Origin: Micromonospora alfalfae
Lineage (GTDB): Bacteria; Actinomycetota; Actinomycetes; Mycobacteriales; Micromonosporaceae
NCBI RefSeq assembly: GCF_022230925.1
Contig: NZ_JAKKFH010000031.1
Coordinates: 1 to 60,580 of the forward strand
Reading direction: 5' to 3'
DNA: 60,580 bases
The notes below the pieces were generated by a model. That model saw only the letters and a list, made by a program, of their open reading frames with translations, was not told where the DNA came from and searched no databases. The position numbers and the translations under genes are program-made. Below, piece after piece: positions 17,738 through 27,400 of the stretch; positions within the stretch are counted from its first letter, which is position 1, and the number at the start of each line of letters is the position of its first letter.

Positions 17738-19744
17738 ATGAGTGCCCCGTCCACGACGCCGCGTGCGGCCGCGACCAACTCCGTGTGGTCCCAGCTCGAG
17801 CCGCTGCTACCCCAGATCTCCAAGCCCATCCAGTACGTCGGCGGCGAGTTGGGTGCGGTCACGAAGGACTGGGACGCGGCGACCGTGCGCTGGGCGCTGA
17901 TGTACCCCGACGCCTACGAGGTGGGCCTGCCCAACCAGGGCGTGCAGATCCTCTACGAGGTGCTCAACGAGCTGCCCGACACCCTCGCCGAGCGGACGTA
18001 CGCGGTCTGGCCGGACCTGGAGACGCTGATGCGCACGCACGGCGTGCCGCAGTTCACCGTCGACGCGCACCGGGCGGTGCGCGGGTTCGACGTGTTCGGC
18101 ATCTCCTTCTCCACCGAGCTGGGTTACACGAACATGCTCACCGCGATCGACCTGGCCGGCATTCCGATGCTGGCCGCCGACCGCACCGACGCCGACCCGG
18201 TGATCGTGGCCGGTGGGCACGCCGCGTTCAACCCGGAGCCGATCGCCGACTTCATCGACGCCGCTGTGCTCGGCGACGGCGAGGAGGCGGTCCTGGAGAT
18301 CACCGCGATCGTCCGGGAGTGGAAGGCCGAGGGCTCCCCGGGCGGCCGCGACGAGCTGCTGCTGCGGCTGGCCCGCACCGAGAGCGTCTACGTGCCGCGC
18401 TTCTACGACGTCGACTACCTGCCGGACGGCCGGATCCAGCGGGTCGTACCGAACCGGGCGGACGTGCCGTTCCGGGTGCACAAGCGCACGACGATGGACC
18501 TGGACGCCTGGCCGTACCCGAAGAAGCCCCTCGTTCCGCTGGCCGAGACGGTGCACGAGCGGTACGCGGTGGAGATCTTCCGGGGCTGCACCCGGGGTTG
18601 CCGGTTCTGCCAGGCCGGGATGATCACCCGCCCGGTGCGGGAACGGTCGATCACCACTGTCGCGCAGATGGTCCGTGAGGGCCTGGAGTTCTCCGGCTTC
18701 TCCGAGGTCGGCCTGCTGTCGCTCTCCTCGGCGGACCACTCCGAGATCGGCGACATGTGCTCGGGCCTCGCCCAGCAGTACGAGGGCACCAACGTCTCGC
18801 TGTCGTTGCCCTCGACCCGGGTGGACGCCTTCAACATCGACCTCGCGCAGGAGCTGTCCCGTAACGGGCGGCGCACCGGTCTGACCTTCGCCCCGGAGGG
18901 CGGGTCGGAGCGGATCCGCAAGGTCATCAACAAGATGGTGTCGAAGGAAGACCTGATCCGCACTGTCGTCACCGCGTACACCAACGGTTGGCGGCAGGTG
19001 AAGCTCTACTTCATGTGTGGCCTGCCCACCGAGACCGACGAGGACGTCCTCGAGATCGCCGAGATGGCCCACGAGGTGATCCGGGCCGGCCGGGCCGCGA
19101 CCGGCTCCAAGGACATCCGCTGCACGGTCTCCATCGGCGGGTTCGTGCCGAAGCCGCACACCCCGTTCCAGTGGGCCGCGATGGACCGTCCGGAGGTCAT
19201 CGACCACCGGCTCAAGATCCTCAAGCAGGCCATCAACGCGGACCGCTCGCTGGGTCGGGCCATCGGCTACCGGTACCACGACGGCGAGCCGTCGCTCATC
19301 GAAGGGCTGCTCTCCAGGGGTGACCGCCGTGTCGGTTCGGTCATCCGCAAGGTCTGGGAGAACGGCGGCCGGTTCGACGGGTGGAGCGAGCACTTCTCGT
19401 ACCAGCGCTGGGTGGACGCGGCGGCCGAGACGCTGCCCGCCTTCGGGGTGGACCTCGACTGGTACACCACCCGTCAGCGCGACGAGCTGGAGGTCCTGCC
19501 CTGGGACCACCTCGACTCGGGCCTGGACAAGGACTGGCTCTGGCAGGACTGGCAGGACTCGTTCAGCGAGTTCGAGCAGGACGACTGCCGGTGGACGCCC
19601 TGCTTCGACTGCGGCGTCTGCCCATCGATGGACACCGAGATCCAGATCGGCCCCACCGGCAAGAAGCTGCTGCCGCTCACCCCGCTGGGCGGCAACGGCA
19701 TGAAGGTCCCGTCGGGCCACTCGCACTCGCACTCGCACCCCTGA
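17738..19744 (+). CDS. TIGR03960 family B12-binding-domain/radical SAM protein
   Basis: A 668-residue radical SAM enzyme. The N-terminal 200 residues form a cobalamin-binding-like Rossmann domain (VGLPNQGVQILYEVLN, FGISFSTELGYTNML, VIVAGGHAAFNPEP). The 4Fe-4S motif C-x3-C-x2-C is GCTRGCRFCQAG at about 284-293. A C-terminal Cys cluster (CRWTPCFDCGVCPS) may hold a second cluster. The reaction is unknown. In many bacteria this protein is adjacent or fused to a DUF2344 protein and linked to RNase E/G, suggesting RNA or translation-related modification. Here the DUF2344 gene is displaced by a type VII-like module. The tail ends in an HSHSHSH stretch that might bind metal. Confidence 0.93.
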   Translation: MSAPSTTPRAAATNSVWSQLEPLLPQISKPIQYVGGELGAVTKDWDAATVRWALMYPDAYEVGLPNQGVQILYEVLNELPDTLAERTYAVWPDLETLMRTHGVPQFTVDAHRAVRGFDVFGISFSTELGYTNMLTAIDLAGIPMLAADRTDADPVIVAGGHAAFNPEPIADFIDAAVLGDGEEAVLEITAIVREWKAEGSPGGRDELLLRLARTESVYVPRFYDVDYLPDGRIQRVVPNRADVPFRVHKRTTMDLDAWPYPKKPLVPLAETVHERYAVEIFRGCTRGCRFCQAGMITRPVRERSITTVAQMVREGLEFSGFSEVGLLSLSSADHSEIGDMCSGLAQQYEGTNVSLSLPSTRVDAFNIDLAQELSRNGRRTGLTFAPEGGSERIRKVINKMVSKEDLIRTVVTAYTNGWRQVKLYFMCGLPTETDEDVLEIAEMAHEVIRAGRAATGSKDIRCTVSIGGFVPKPHTPFQWAAMDRPEVIDHRLKILKQAINADRSLGRAIGYRYHDGEPSLIEGLLSRGDRRVGSVIRKVWENGGRFDGWSEHFSYQRWVDAAAETLPAFGVDLDWYTTRQRDELEVLPWDHLDSGLDKDWLWQDWQDSFSEFEQDDCRWTPCFDCGVCPSMDTEIQIGPTGKKLLPLTPLGGNGMKVPSGHSHSHSHP

Positions 19745-19808
19745 CCGGGCTGCCTGCGGGCAGCGCCGGCTGGCGGTGACCCACCACCCTCCACATCCGA
19801 CATGTCAC

Positions 19809-19839
19809 CCAACGGGTCCGCGTCTCGCGGGCCCGTTGG
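19809..19839 (+). terminator. Intrinsic terminator after the radical SAM gene
   Basis: A 14-bp stem (19809-19822 with 19826-19839, one G-U pair) with a 3-nt loop. It separates the radical SAM transcript from the type VII-like module. Confidence 0.8.
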
Positions 19840-19940
19840 CGTTGTCCGGGGCCCGGCCGCGCTGCGGCCGGACACCGGACCTTCCGTGATATCGGCCGTC
19901 ATCTGTACCACGTGCTGGTGGCTGGGGCTGCCCCGACTAG

Positions 19941-19966
19941 GTCAGACTCGATACGCTGCGTCTGAC
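19941..19966 (+). promoter_or_regulatory. Putative promoter/operator of the type VII-like operon
   Basis: GTCAGAC at 19941-19947 and GTCTGAC at 19960-19966 form an inverted repeat that flanks TACGCT (19952-19957), a TANNNT-type -10. A repressor bound there would block transcription of the genes starting at 20007. The transcript would have a leader of about 45 nt. Confidence 0.4.
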
Positions 19967-20006
19967 ATGGACCGACCCGGCGGGTCGGGGACGGGGGAGG
20001 AATCGC

Positions 20007-20447
20007 ATGGGGAGCATCCCGCCGCCGAGTATCGGCGATCTGCAAGTCAGCGTCGAGGACCTGGACGCCGCCGCCACGTACGTCGAGCGGCTCAGGCAGT
20101 ACATCGACGACACCATCAAGTACGAGATGGAACGCATCAAGGAGCGGATGAAGGGCGACAGCAACAACGCCCAGACCGTCCCTAACGGCACCCCGTTCGG
20201 CGCGTACGAGGACGCCCGCATGCAGTGGCGGGCCCTGGAAACCTCCACGGCGAACATGGAAGCGCACCTCACGACGCTCTCCCAGAAGCTCGCCGCGCTG
20301 AAGGAGGGCACCGAGGATATCGCCAAGGCGTTCCGCGACACCGAGGCGCGCAACGGCGCCAACGGCAAGGAGATCGAGCGGCTGCTGGAGTCGGCGGCGC
20401 CGCCGCCCACCGCCAGCGGCGCACCCACCTACCCGTACACGGCCTGA
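20007..20447 (+). CDS. WXG100-like helical protein of a type VII-secretion-type module
   Basis: A 146-residue, mostly helical protein without a signal peptide. Heptad-like stretches (DAAATYVERLRQYIDDTI, ETSTANMEAHLTTLSQKL) suggest a helical hairpin; the C-terminus is Pro-rich. A strict WxG turn is not obvious, so the WXG100 label rests on size, helicity and context. GGGGGAGG at 19993-20000 precedes the ATG. It is the first gene of an operon with a Gly-rich second protein and a mycosin, the layout of actinobacterial type VII substrate loci. Confidence 0.65.
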   Translation: MGSIPPPSIGDLQVSVEDLDAAATYVERLRQYIDDTIKYEMERIKERMKGDSNNAQTVPNGTPFGAYEDARMQWRALETSTANMEAHLTTLSQKLAALKEGTEDIAKAFRDTEARNGANGKEIERLLESAAPPPTASGAPTYPYTA

Positions 20448-20457
20448 GGGGGACGTC

Positions 20458-21939
20458 ATGGCTGGAGGAACCTGGGAGCGGTGCGTCCGCGAGGTGACGC
20501 TCTCCGCGGACCCGGAAACGGTCGGATCGGTCGGAGCGGGCTGGAGCAACCTCTCCAGCGGCCTGCAACAACTGCGCGACGCGCTCGTCGGGCGCTCGTT
20601 CGTCGGCCCGATCGCGACGGGCCAGGAACGCCCGCACGTCGGCGGTCTGCCCGGGATGCTCGCCGGTTGGAAGGGCAGCGGTGGTGACGCGTACCGCGAG
20701 CACCTGGGCAAGATCGGCAAGCAGATCGAGGATCTGATCACCGACGCGACGAACGTCAGTGGCGCGTTGACGCGGATCGAGGGCGACATCCGCAAGTCGG
20801 TCTCCACGATCCCGATCCCACTGATGGACGACTTCGGGTTCAACGAGTGGAGCCTGCCCAACGGCACCGAGCTCGACGATGCCCGCGACGGCGAGAGTTC
20901 GTCGGGGTTCCTCGCCGCGCTGCGCAAGGACTACCAGAGCAACCCCGGCTCGTACGCCGACGGCGCGTTCCGTGACAAGGCCGACGACCTGGAAGCGACG
21001 ATGAAGGTCGACGGCCAGGCCGGTGACCAGAAGCGGGGCGGCTGGTGGGACACCGGAGCCCACCTGGACAACTGGTACCGGGACAATCAGAACGCGGCGA
21101 ACACCGCGATGGCCCCGCTGCCCCAGGCGGTCTACACGGAGCGCCCCAAGCTCACCGTCAACGGCCCGGATGCCGGAGCCGAGGTCAACGACATCACTCG
21201 TGACACCCGGGTTCCGCCAACGGGGCGACCCGACATCGGTGGTGGCGACTTCGGCGGGAAGCCCGACATCGGTGGTGGCGGCCCCTCGATCGGCAGCAGG
21301 CCGCCGAGCATCGGCGACACTGGCGGTCCGACGTCCACAGTGGACGCGTTCTCCCCGACCAAGCCCGGTGGGATCGGCGATGGCTCGCCCACCGGCGGCA
21401 CCGGTCAGCTCACACCCCCGTCAACGGGCTCCAGCTACCCGGGTTACCCGGACGGCGACGCCGGCTACAGCAGCGGTCTGGCTGGCGCCAGCCCGAGCGG
21501 CGTCGGTGGCCTGGGTGGTGGCATCGGCGGCGGCGGGGTCGGCAGCGCCGGTCTCGGTGGCGCTGGCGGTGGGTTCGGAGGCGGTGCCGGCGTCGGCTCG
21601 GCCGGCGGGATCGGTGCCGGCGGTGGCCTGGGCGGCGGTGCCGGGATCGGCGTGGGCGGCATCCCCGGCATGGTGGGTGGCGGCAACGGAAAGCTGCCGC
21701 CGATGACGAGCGCGGCGAACGCCTTGCGCACCGCCCAGGCCGCAGGCGGCGCCGGGATGGCGGGCGGCGCGCGTGGTGCGGGCGTCGGCGGCGCCGGAAT
21801 GATGGGCGGCGGCATGATGGGCGGCGCGGGCGGCGCCGGGCACGGCGGTGGCACCGGCTCCGAGCACTCGTCGTGGTTGACTGAGGATGACGATCCGTGG
21901 GGTCCTGGTGACGGGGCGTCCCCGGGTGTCCTTCGATGA
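20458..21939 (+). CDS. Large Gly-rich protein with WXG-like N-terminal domain, probable type VII substrate
   Basis: A 493-residue protein with three parts. A helical N-terminal domain (about 1-125) carries the WXG-like turn GWKGSGGDAYREHL. A middle region to about 260 is followed by a 200-residue low-complexity Gly tail (repeats of GGGxG and GxGGAG). The last 20 residues are acidic and aromatic, with WLTEDDDPWG, a type of tail I recall from other actinobacterial type VII-associated proteins (from memory, not verified). No Sec or Tat signal. The start follows GAGGGGGAC directly. Probably exported with or chaperoned by the gene-1 product, then processed by the adjacent mycosin. Confidence 0.75.
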   Translation: MAGGTWERCVREVTLSADPETVGSVGAGWSNLSSGLQQLRDALVGRSFVGPIATGQERPHVGGLPGMLAGWKGSGGDAYREHLGKIGKQIEDLITDATNVSGALTRIEGDIRKSVSTIPIPLMDDFGFNEWSLPNGTELDDARDGESSSGFLAALRKDYQSNPGSYADGAFRDKADDLEATMKVDGQAGDQKRGGWWDTGAHLDNWYRDNQNAANTAMAPLPQAVYTERPKLTVNGPDAGAEVNDITRDTRVPPTGRPDIGGGDFGGKPDIGGGGPSIGSRPPSIGDTGGPTSTVDAFSPTKPGGIGDGSPTGGTGQLTPPSTGSSYPGYPDGDAGYSSGLAGASPSGVGGLGGGIGGGGVGSAGLGGAGGGFGGGAGVGSAGGIGAGGGLGGGAGIGVGGIPGMVGGGNGKLPPMTSAANALRTAQAAGGAGMAGGARGAGVGGAGMMGGGMMGGAGGAGHGGGTGSEHSSWLTEDDDPWGPGDGASPGVLR

Positions 21940-21949
21940 GGATGGACGG

Positions 21950-23377
21950 ATGAGGGTGAACGTCGGAAGCCTCCGGTCTGTGACCGCCTGCCTGCTGGCG
22001 GGGCTCCTGGTGGTGGGGGCCGCTCAGCCGGCGGCAGCCGCGCCCCGGCGGGCCGAGCAGTGGTATCTGGACGAGTTCCGGATCGACCAGGTGCACAAGA
22101 TCTCGACCGGGCGGGGCGTGGTCGTGGCCGTGATCGACAGTGGCGTCGATGCCAGCCATCCGGACCTGCGCGGTCAGGTGCTTGCCGGTGGTCGCAGCTA
22201 CGGCACCTCCGGCGACGGCCGGTCCGACGACGACGGACACGGCACGCACATAGCCGGCATCATCGCGGCGAAATCCAGCGGCGACGGGGTGGTCGGCATC
22301 GCCCCCGGTGTGAAGATCCTGCCCATCAAGATGCGCAAGGACGACGGGGTCTACAAGGGCGCGGGGATCGCCCGGGGCATCCGGATGGCCGTCGACGGCG
22401 GCGCAAAGGTGATCAACATTTCCATTAGTGGCCCGGGCCTCGCCAACCCGGTGGAGCGGGACGCGATCAAGTACGCGTTGGACCGTGACGTCGTGGTGGT
22501 CGCCTCCGCCGGTAACACCGCCAAGGGCCACGTCGCGGTCGGAACCCCGGCCAACACCCCCGGTGTGGTCGCGGTGACCGGGACGACAAAGGGCGGAGCG
22601 TTCTGGTCCGGCTCCGTCCAGGGGCCGGAGGCGGTGGTCGCCGCTCCCGGCGACAGCGTCTACAACGTCACGAACGAGGGTGGCTACGGCTGGGGTGACG
22701 GCACCTCCGACTCCGGTGCGATCGTCTCCGGTCTGGCCGCGCTGATCCGGTCGAAGTATCCGGATCTCAACGCTCCGAGCGTGATCAACCGGATCATCCG
22801 GACCGTGCGGGACGCGGGCCCGTCCGGCCGCGATCCGCAGTACGGCTTCGGAGTGATCGACCCGATGAAGGCGCTGACCGCGAACGTGCCGGCGGTCAGC
22901 GCCAACCCGCTGCTCGACCCGGCCGCGGCGCCGGTCGACCCGGGCTCGACTGCCCGTGCCGCGGGTCCGGACGAGGAGTTCGACGTCACCCAGCACGGCG
23001 ATCGCGGTGGCCCGACCGACCAGCAGGTCATGGTGGTGGGCATCGGCATCGCCGTGGTGCTGGTGTTGCTGTTGGGGCTGGCGGTGTTCCTCATCTGGAA
23101 CCGCCGGCGGTACCGGCGGGAGGCGGCTCGGGCCGCCGACATCCCGGACGAGGCGTTGGACCAGGCGCTCTCTGGTGCCTACCCGTCGCCGGGCGCGGGT
23201 TACGCCCCGCCGTCCGGCTACCCGCCAGCCCCCGGGTACGCCCCATCCGCCGGGTATGCCGCTCCGCCCCCCGGCCAGGGCCCGCCCTCCGGCTACGGCC
23301 CGCCTCCCGGTTATGCGCCGCCTCCCGGTTACGGCCCCCCGGGCGGACCGCCGCCCGCCCCGCCGCAGGAGCGGTAA
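21950..23377 (+). CDS. mycP: Mycosin-type subtilisin-like serine protease (S8), membrane-anchored
   Basis: A secreted, C-terminally anchored protease of type VII secretion systems, 475 residues from the ATG at 21950 (GAGGA at 21938-21942). A Sec signal peptide (about 1-31, AAA-APRR) leads into the S8 domain with Asp63 (VIDSGVD), His97 (DGHGTHIAG), Asn189 (ASAGNT) and Ser253. The serine lies in GTSDSGAIVSG rather than the common GTSMA or GTSFA. One transmembrane helix (361-383) is followed by a cytoplasmic tail with GYxPP repeats. The symbol reflects the mycosin family; no Ecc core genes are present in this window. Confidence 0.88.
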   Translation: MRVNVGSLRSVTACLLAGLLVVGAAQPAAAAPRRAEQWYLDEFRIDQVHKISTGRGVVVAVIDSGVDASHPDLRGQVLAGGRSYGTSGDGRSDDDGHGTHIAGIIAAKSSGDGVVGIAPGVKILPIKMRKDDGVYKGAGIARGIRMAVDGGAKVINISISGPGLANPVERDAIKYALDRDVVVVASAGNTAKGHVAVGTPANTPGVVAVTGTTKGGAFWSGSVQGPEAVVAAPGDSVYNVTNEGGYGWGDGTSDSGAIVSGLAALIRSKYPDLNAPSVINRIIRTVRDAGPSGRDPQYGFGVIDPMKALTANVPAVSANPLLDPAAAPVDPGSTARAAGPDEEFDVTQHGDRGGPTDQQVMVVGIGIAVVLVLLLGLAVFLIWNRRRYRREAARAADIPDEALDQALSGAYPSPGAGYAPPSGYPPAPGYAPSAGYAAPPPGQGPPSGYGPPPGYAPPPGYGPPGGPPPAPPQER

Positions 23378-23395
23378 CCGGTCCTGATCGTGGTA

Positions 23396-23429
23396 GCCGG
23401 CTGGTGACTCTTGCGGGTCACCAGCCGGC
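23396..23429 (+). terminator. Intrinsic terminator after the mycosin gene
   Basis: A perfect 13-bp stem (23396-23408 with 23417-23429) with an 8-nt loop, followed by CATCGGGCTTTT. It isolates the type VII-like operon from the DUF2344 gene. Confidence 0.85.
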
Positions 23430-23572
23430 CATCGGGCTTTTCCGGCCGGTGGTCACGACTCGTACGACCATTTTGCACCCGTCTGTCGGGCCAATCGGCC
23501 GCCCCGGCTGCGTACCGTCACGAGCCCTGCGCCAGGATGGGCGGACACGCAGGTACACCCGAGGAGCCCACG

Positions 23573-24349
23573 ATCGCCAGAAAGCCTCAACCCGAGGGCG
23601 GCCAGGCACCGGTCGTCCAGCGCGTCCGCATCCGGTACGCCAAGCGTGGACCGCTGCGATTCACCTCGCACCGGGACTTCGCCCGGGCGTTCGAGCGCGC
23701 GCTACGCCGGGCCGCCGTGCCGGTCGCCTTCTCCCAGGGTTTCCATCCGCACCCGAAGATCTCCTACGCCAGCGCCGCGCCCACCGGGGTGGCGAGCGAG
23801 GCGGAGTACCTGGAAATCGCCCTTCAGGCGGCCGTCGACCCGGCGGCCTTGCGCGCCGCGTTGGACGCCGCGCTCTCGCCGGGGCTGGACGTCCTGGACG
23901 CCGTGATCGCCGAAGGGGGCAACCTGCCCGACCGGATCGAGGCGTCGCACTGGCACATCGAGTTGCCTGAGGTCGACACGGCGGTGCTGCGCGCTGCGGT
24001 GGACGCCTTCGTGGCGGCCGAGGAGGTGCTGGTCGAGCGGATGACCAAGCAGGGTCGACGCACTTTCGACGCCCGAGCCGCCGTGATATCGATCGATGTC
24101 CAACTGCCTACGCCGACGCCTTCCGGGGCGCCGGCCGTACCGTGTGCGATACTCGAACTGGTCGTGCGGCAGGTCACCCCGTCCGTACGGCCCGATGACG
24201 TCCTTTCCGGCCTCCGCGTGGTGGCCGACCTGGAGCCGCCGGTTTCGCCGAGGGTGACACGGCTGGCTCAGGGCACGTTGACCGCGCAGGGTGCGATCGT
24301 GGATCCGTTGGATGCGGACCGCGACGGGGCAGCCATCGTTGGGCACTGA
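23573..24349 (+). CDS. DUF2344 (TIGR03936) protein, radical SAM-linked
   Basis: Small protein, 258 residues from 23573, with the family motif pattern RIRYAKRGPLRFTSHRD, then SQGFHPHPKISYA and GVASEAEYLE. It is the partner family of the TIGR03960 radical SAM protein and is often fused to it; its molecular role is unknown. The start is uncertain. Homologues begin about where this frame reads (x)ARKPQPEGG, and a perfect GAGGAG (23561-23566) lies 6 nt before that codon, yet the codon is ATC. The nearest in-frame ATG is 23537, with a poor ribosome site. Precedes rne/rng by 131 nt. Confidence 0.85.
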   Translation: MARKPQPEGGQAPVVQRVRIRYAKRGPLRFTSHRDFARAFERALRRAAVPVAFSQGFHPHPKISYASAAPTGVASEAEYLEIALQAAVDPAALRAALDAALSPGLDVLDAVIAEGGNLPDRIEASHWHIELPEVDTAVLRAAVDAFVAAEEVLVERMTKQGRRTFDARAAVISIDVQLPTPTPSGAPAVPCAILELVVRQVTPSVRPDDVLSGLRVVADLEPPVSPRVTRLAQGTLTAQGAIVDPLDADRDGAAIVGH

Positions 24350-24480
24350 CCGACGGTCGGTGTTCTGGCAGGCAGACTTCGGCGGTCGCGCACCACGCGC
24401 GCCCGGCGGAAACACTTTTGCGGCGACCCTGCGTGGCAGCGCTCACCCGCGCCCGGGCTAGCCAGAACTGGAGAACGTCC

Positions 24481-27400
24481 ATGCTCGAGAACGAGCCCGA
24501 GGGCGGCGAACGGACCGGTTCACAGCCGGCCGGTGCAACCGCCGACCAGAGCACCACGGCCGACGGTGCCGCCGTCGAGACCTCCACCACGGCCGTCGGT
24601 TCGGCCTCGGTGGAACCGGCCGGCGCGGAGAGCGCTCCCGCTGAGGCCGCCGAACCGGCCGCGCCAGCGCGGCGCACCCGGGCGACCCGTCGTCGGGCCG
24701 CCCCGCTCAACCAGCCGGAGCAGACCGACGCCCCGATCGAGGCGCCCACCGGTGGCGCCGGCAACGTCGAGTCGCCGCAGGCGGAGGTCTTCGCCCCGGT
24801 CTCCGGCGACCTGGACGTCGCACCGAAGACTCCCCGGCGCCGCCGCAAGGCCACCCCCGTCGAGACGACCGCCGAGGAGCCGCTGGTCGCCGCCTCTGCG
24901 GAGGCGGCCTCGGCCGAGGTGGTGCCGCCGGTCAAGGTGACCCGTACCCGGCGCAAGAAGGCCACACCGGCTGCCGTCGAGGAGCCGCCCGCCACCGAAC
25001 AGCCGACCGCCGTCGACGAGCCGCCAGCGGTCGAGGAGCCGGTCGTCGAGGAGCCGGACGTCGCCGAGGCGCCGGCGGAGTCCGACCTGCGCGAGGCCGA
25101 GGCCGAGCTGAACGACTCCCCGGCCCTCCCGAGCACGTCCGCCGCCGAGCTGGCCTGGAGTAGCGGTGCGCAGGAGCGCTCCGGCGAGGTGCCACCTGGT
25201 GTGGCCGTCTCCGGTGTGACGGATGAGCCGAACGAGCCGGCCGAGATCGAGCCGGAGCAGCCGCGTACCCGTCGTCGGCGCGCTGCGCTCTCCGCGCCCA
25301 CAGTGCTGTTCATGGCACCCCAGCCGGACGCCGTGCCGGTGACCCGACCGGTGGAGCCCGCCGCGGCGACCGAGGAGCCGGCCGTCGAGGAAGCCGCCGA
25401 GCCGTCCCGCCGCCGTCGGCGTGGTCGCCGCGAGGTCGAGCCGGTGGAGCCGATCGAGGCCATCGAGGCCGAAGAGGAACCGACCGAGGAGGCCGACGAG
25501 GCCGCCGAGGCGGATGAGGACGACGAGGACAGCGCCGCCGCGCGCCGCCGCCGCCGACGTGGTCGCCGGGGACGGGGCCGGGGCAAGGGCGGGGCCGACG
25601 ACGCCGAGGACGAGGAGTCCGAGGAGGCGGCGCAGGCCGATGAGGAAGAGACCGCCGAGGCCGAAGCCGAGGGCGACGAGGACGAGGAGTCCGAGGGCGG
25701 GGACGGCCTGACCCGTCGCCGTCGTCGCCGTCGCCGTCGTGGCGCCGGTGACACGGAGGGCGCGGCGGACGACGGCGTGCCGACAGTGGTGAAGATCCGC
25801 GAGCCGCGCCGGACCGTCGACGAGGTGCAGGGTGTGTCCGGCTCGACCCGGCTGGAGGCCAAGCGCCAGCGTCGCCGGGACGGTCGGGAGCAGCGCCGTA
25901 CCCGCCCGCCGATCCTCAGCGAGTCGGAGTTCCTGGCGCGCCGGGAGGCCGTCGACCGGGTGATGGCGGTCCGCCAGCGCGGTGACCGCACCCAGATCGC
26001 CGTCCTGGAGGACGGCGTGCTGGTCGAGCACTACGTCACCCGCAACTCCTCCGGGACGATGGCCGGCAACGTGTACCTCGGCAAGGTGCAGAACGTGCTG
26101 CCGAGCATGGAGGCCGCGTTCGTCGACGTCGGTCGGGGCCGCAACGCCGTGCTGTACGCCGGTGAGGTCAACTGGGACACCTCCGGGCTGGAGGGGCGGG
26201 CCCGCTCGATCGAGCAGGCGCTGCGCTCCGGCGACTCGGTGCTGGTCCAGGTCACCAAGGACCCGATCGGGCACAAGGGCGCACGGCTGACCAGCCACAT
26301 CGCGCTCTCGGGTCGGCACCTGGTCTACGTGCCCAACGGCAACGCCTCCGGGATCAGCCGCAAGCTGCCGGACAACGAGCGCAAGCGGCTGCGCGACGTG
26401 CTCAAGAAGCTGGTCCCGGACGGCGCGGGCGTGATCGTCCGGACGGCCGCCGAGGGCGCCACCGAGGACGAGTTGGCCCGCGACGTCAAGCGGCTCCAGG
26501 CGCAGTGGGAGGACATCCAGGCCAAGGCCGCCGAGGGTGGCGCTCCGGTGCTGCTCTACGGGGAGCCCGACCTGGTCATCCGGGTGGTCCGGGACCTGTT
26601 CAACGAGGACTTCCGCGAGCTGGTGATCGAGGGCGAGCAGTCGTACGACATGGTCGAGTCGTACCTGTCGCACGTCTCCCCGGACCTGGTCGACCGGATG
26701 CGCCGGCACGTCGGCACGAGCGACGTCTTCGCCGAGTACCGGATCGACGAGCAGATCATCAAGGGCCTGGACCGCAAGGTCTTCCTGCCCTCCGGCGGCT
26801 CGCTGGTGATCGACCGCACCGAGGCGATGACTGTCGTCGACGTCAACACCGGCAAGTACACCGGTTCCGGGGGCAACCTGGAGGAGACCGTCACCCGCAA
26901 CAACCTGGAGGCGGCGGAGGAGATCGTCCGTCAGCTCCGGCTGCGGGACATCGGCGGCATCGTGGTGATCGACTTCATCGACATGGTGCTGGAGTCGAAC
27001 CGTGAGCTGGTGCTGCGCCGACTCACTGAGTGCCTGGGCCGGGACCGCACCAAGCACCAGGTCACCGAGATCACGTCGCTCGGCCTGGTGCAGATGACCC
27101 GTAAGCGGATCGGCGCGGGCCTGCTGGAGGCGTTCAGCGAGACCTGCGAGTGCTGCAAGGGCCGGGGCGTCATCATCCACACCGAGCCGGTGCCGGAGAA
27201 GCCGCGTCCCGCCGGTGCGGGGGAGAAGGTCAAGGCGGTCGCCTCAGCGGTGGCTCCCGCTCCGGCAGCCGAGCAGGGTGCCACCTCGTCCCGCCGCCGG
27301 GCGCGCAAGAACGCCCCGGCCGCGGCCGAGCGGACCGCGGTCGAGGTCGTCGACACCGACACCACGGCCGAGCCGGACGCCGACTACCAGGACACCATGG

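Noticed and set aside
20007..23377. Complete ESX secretion system
   Set aside because: No EccB, EccC, EccD or EccE homologue is found in the window, only substrate-like proteins and a mycosin.
24520..27180. Long open frame opposite rne
   Set aside because: Shadow; the plus strand encodes an unmistakable RNase E/G.
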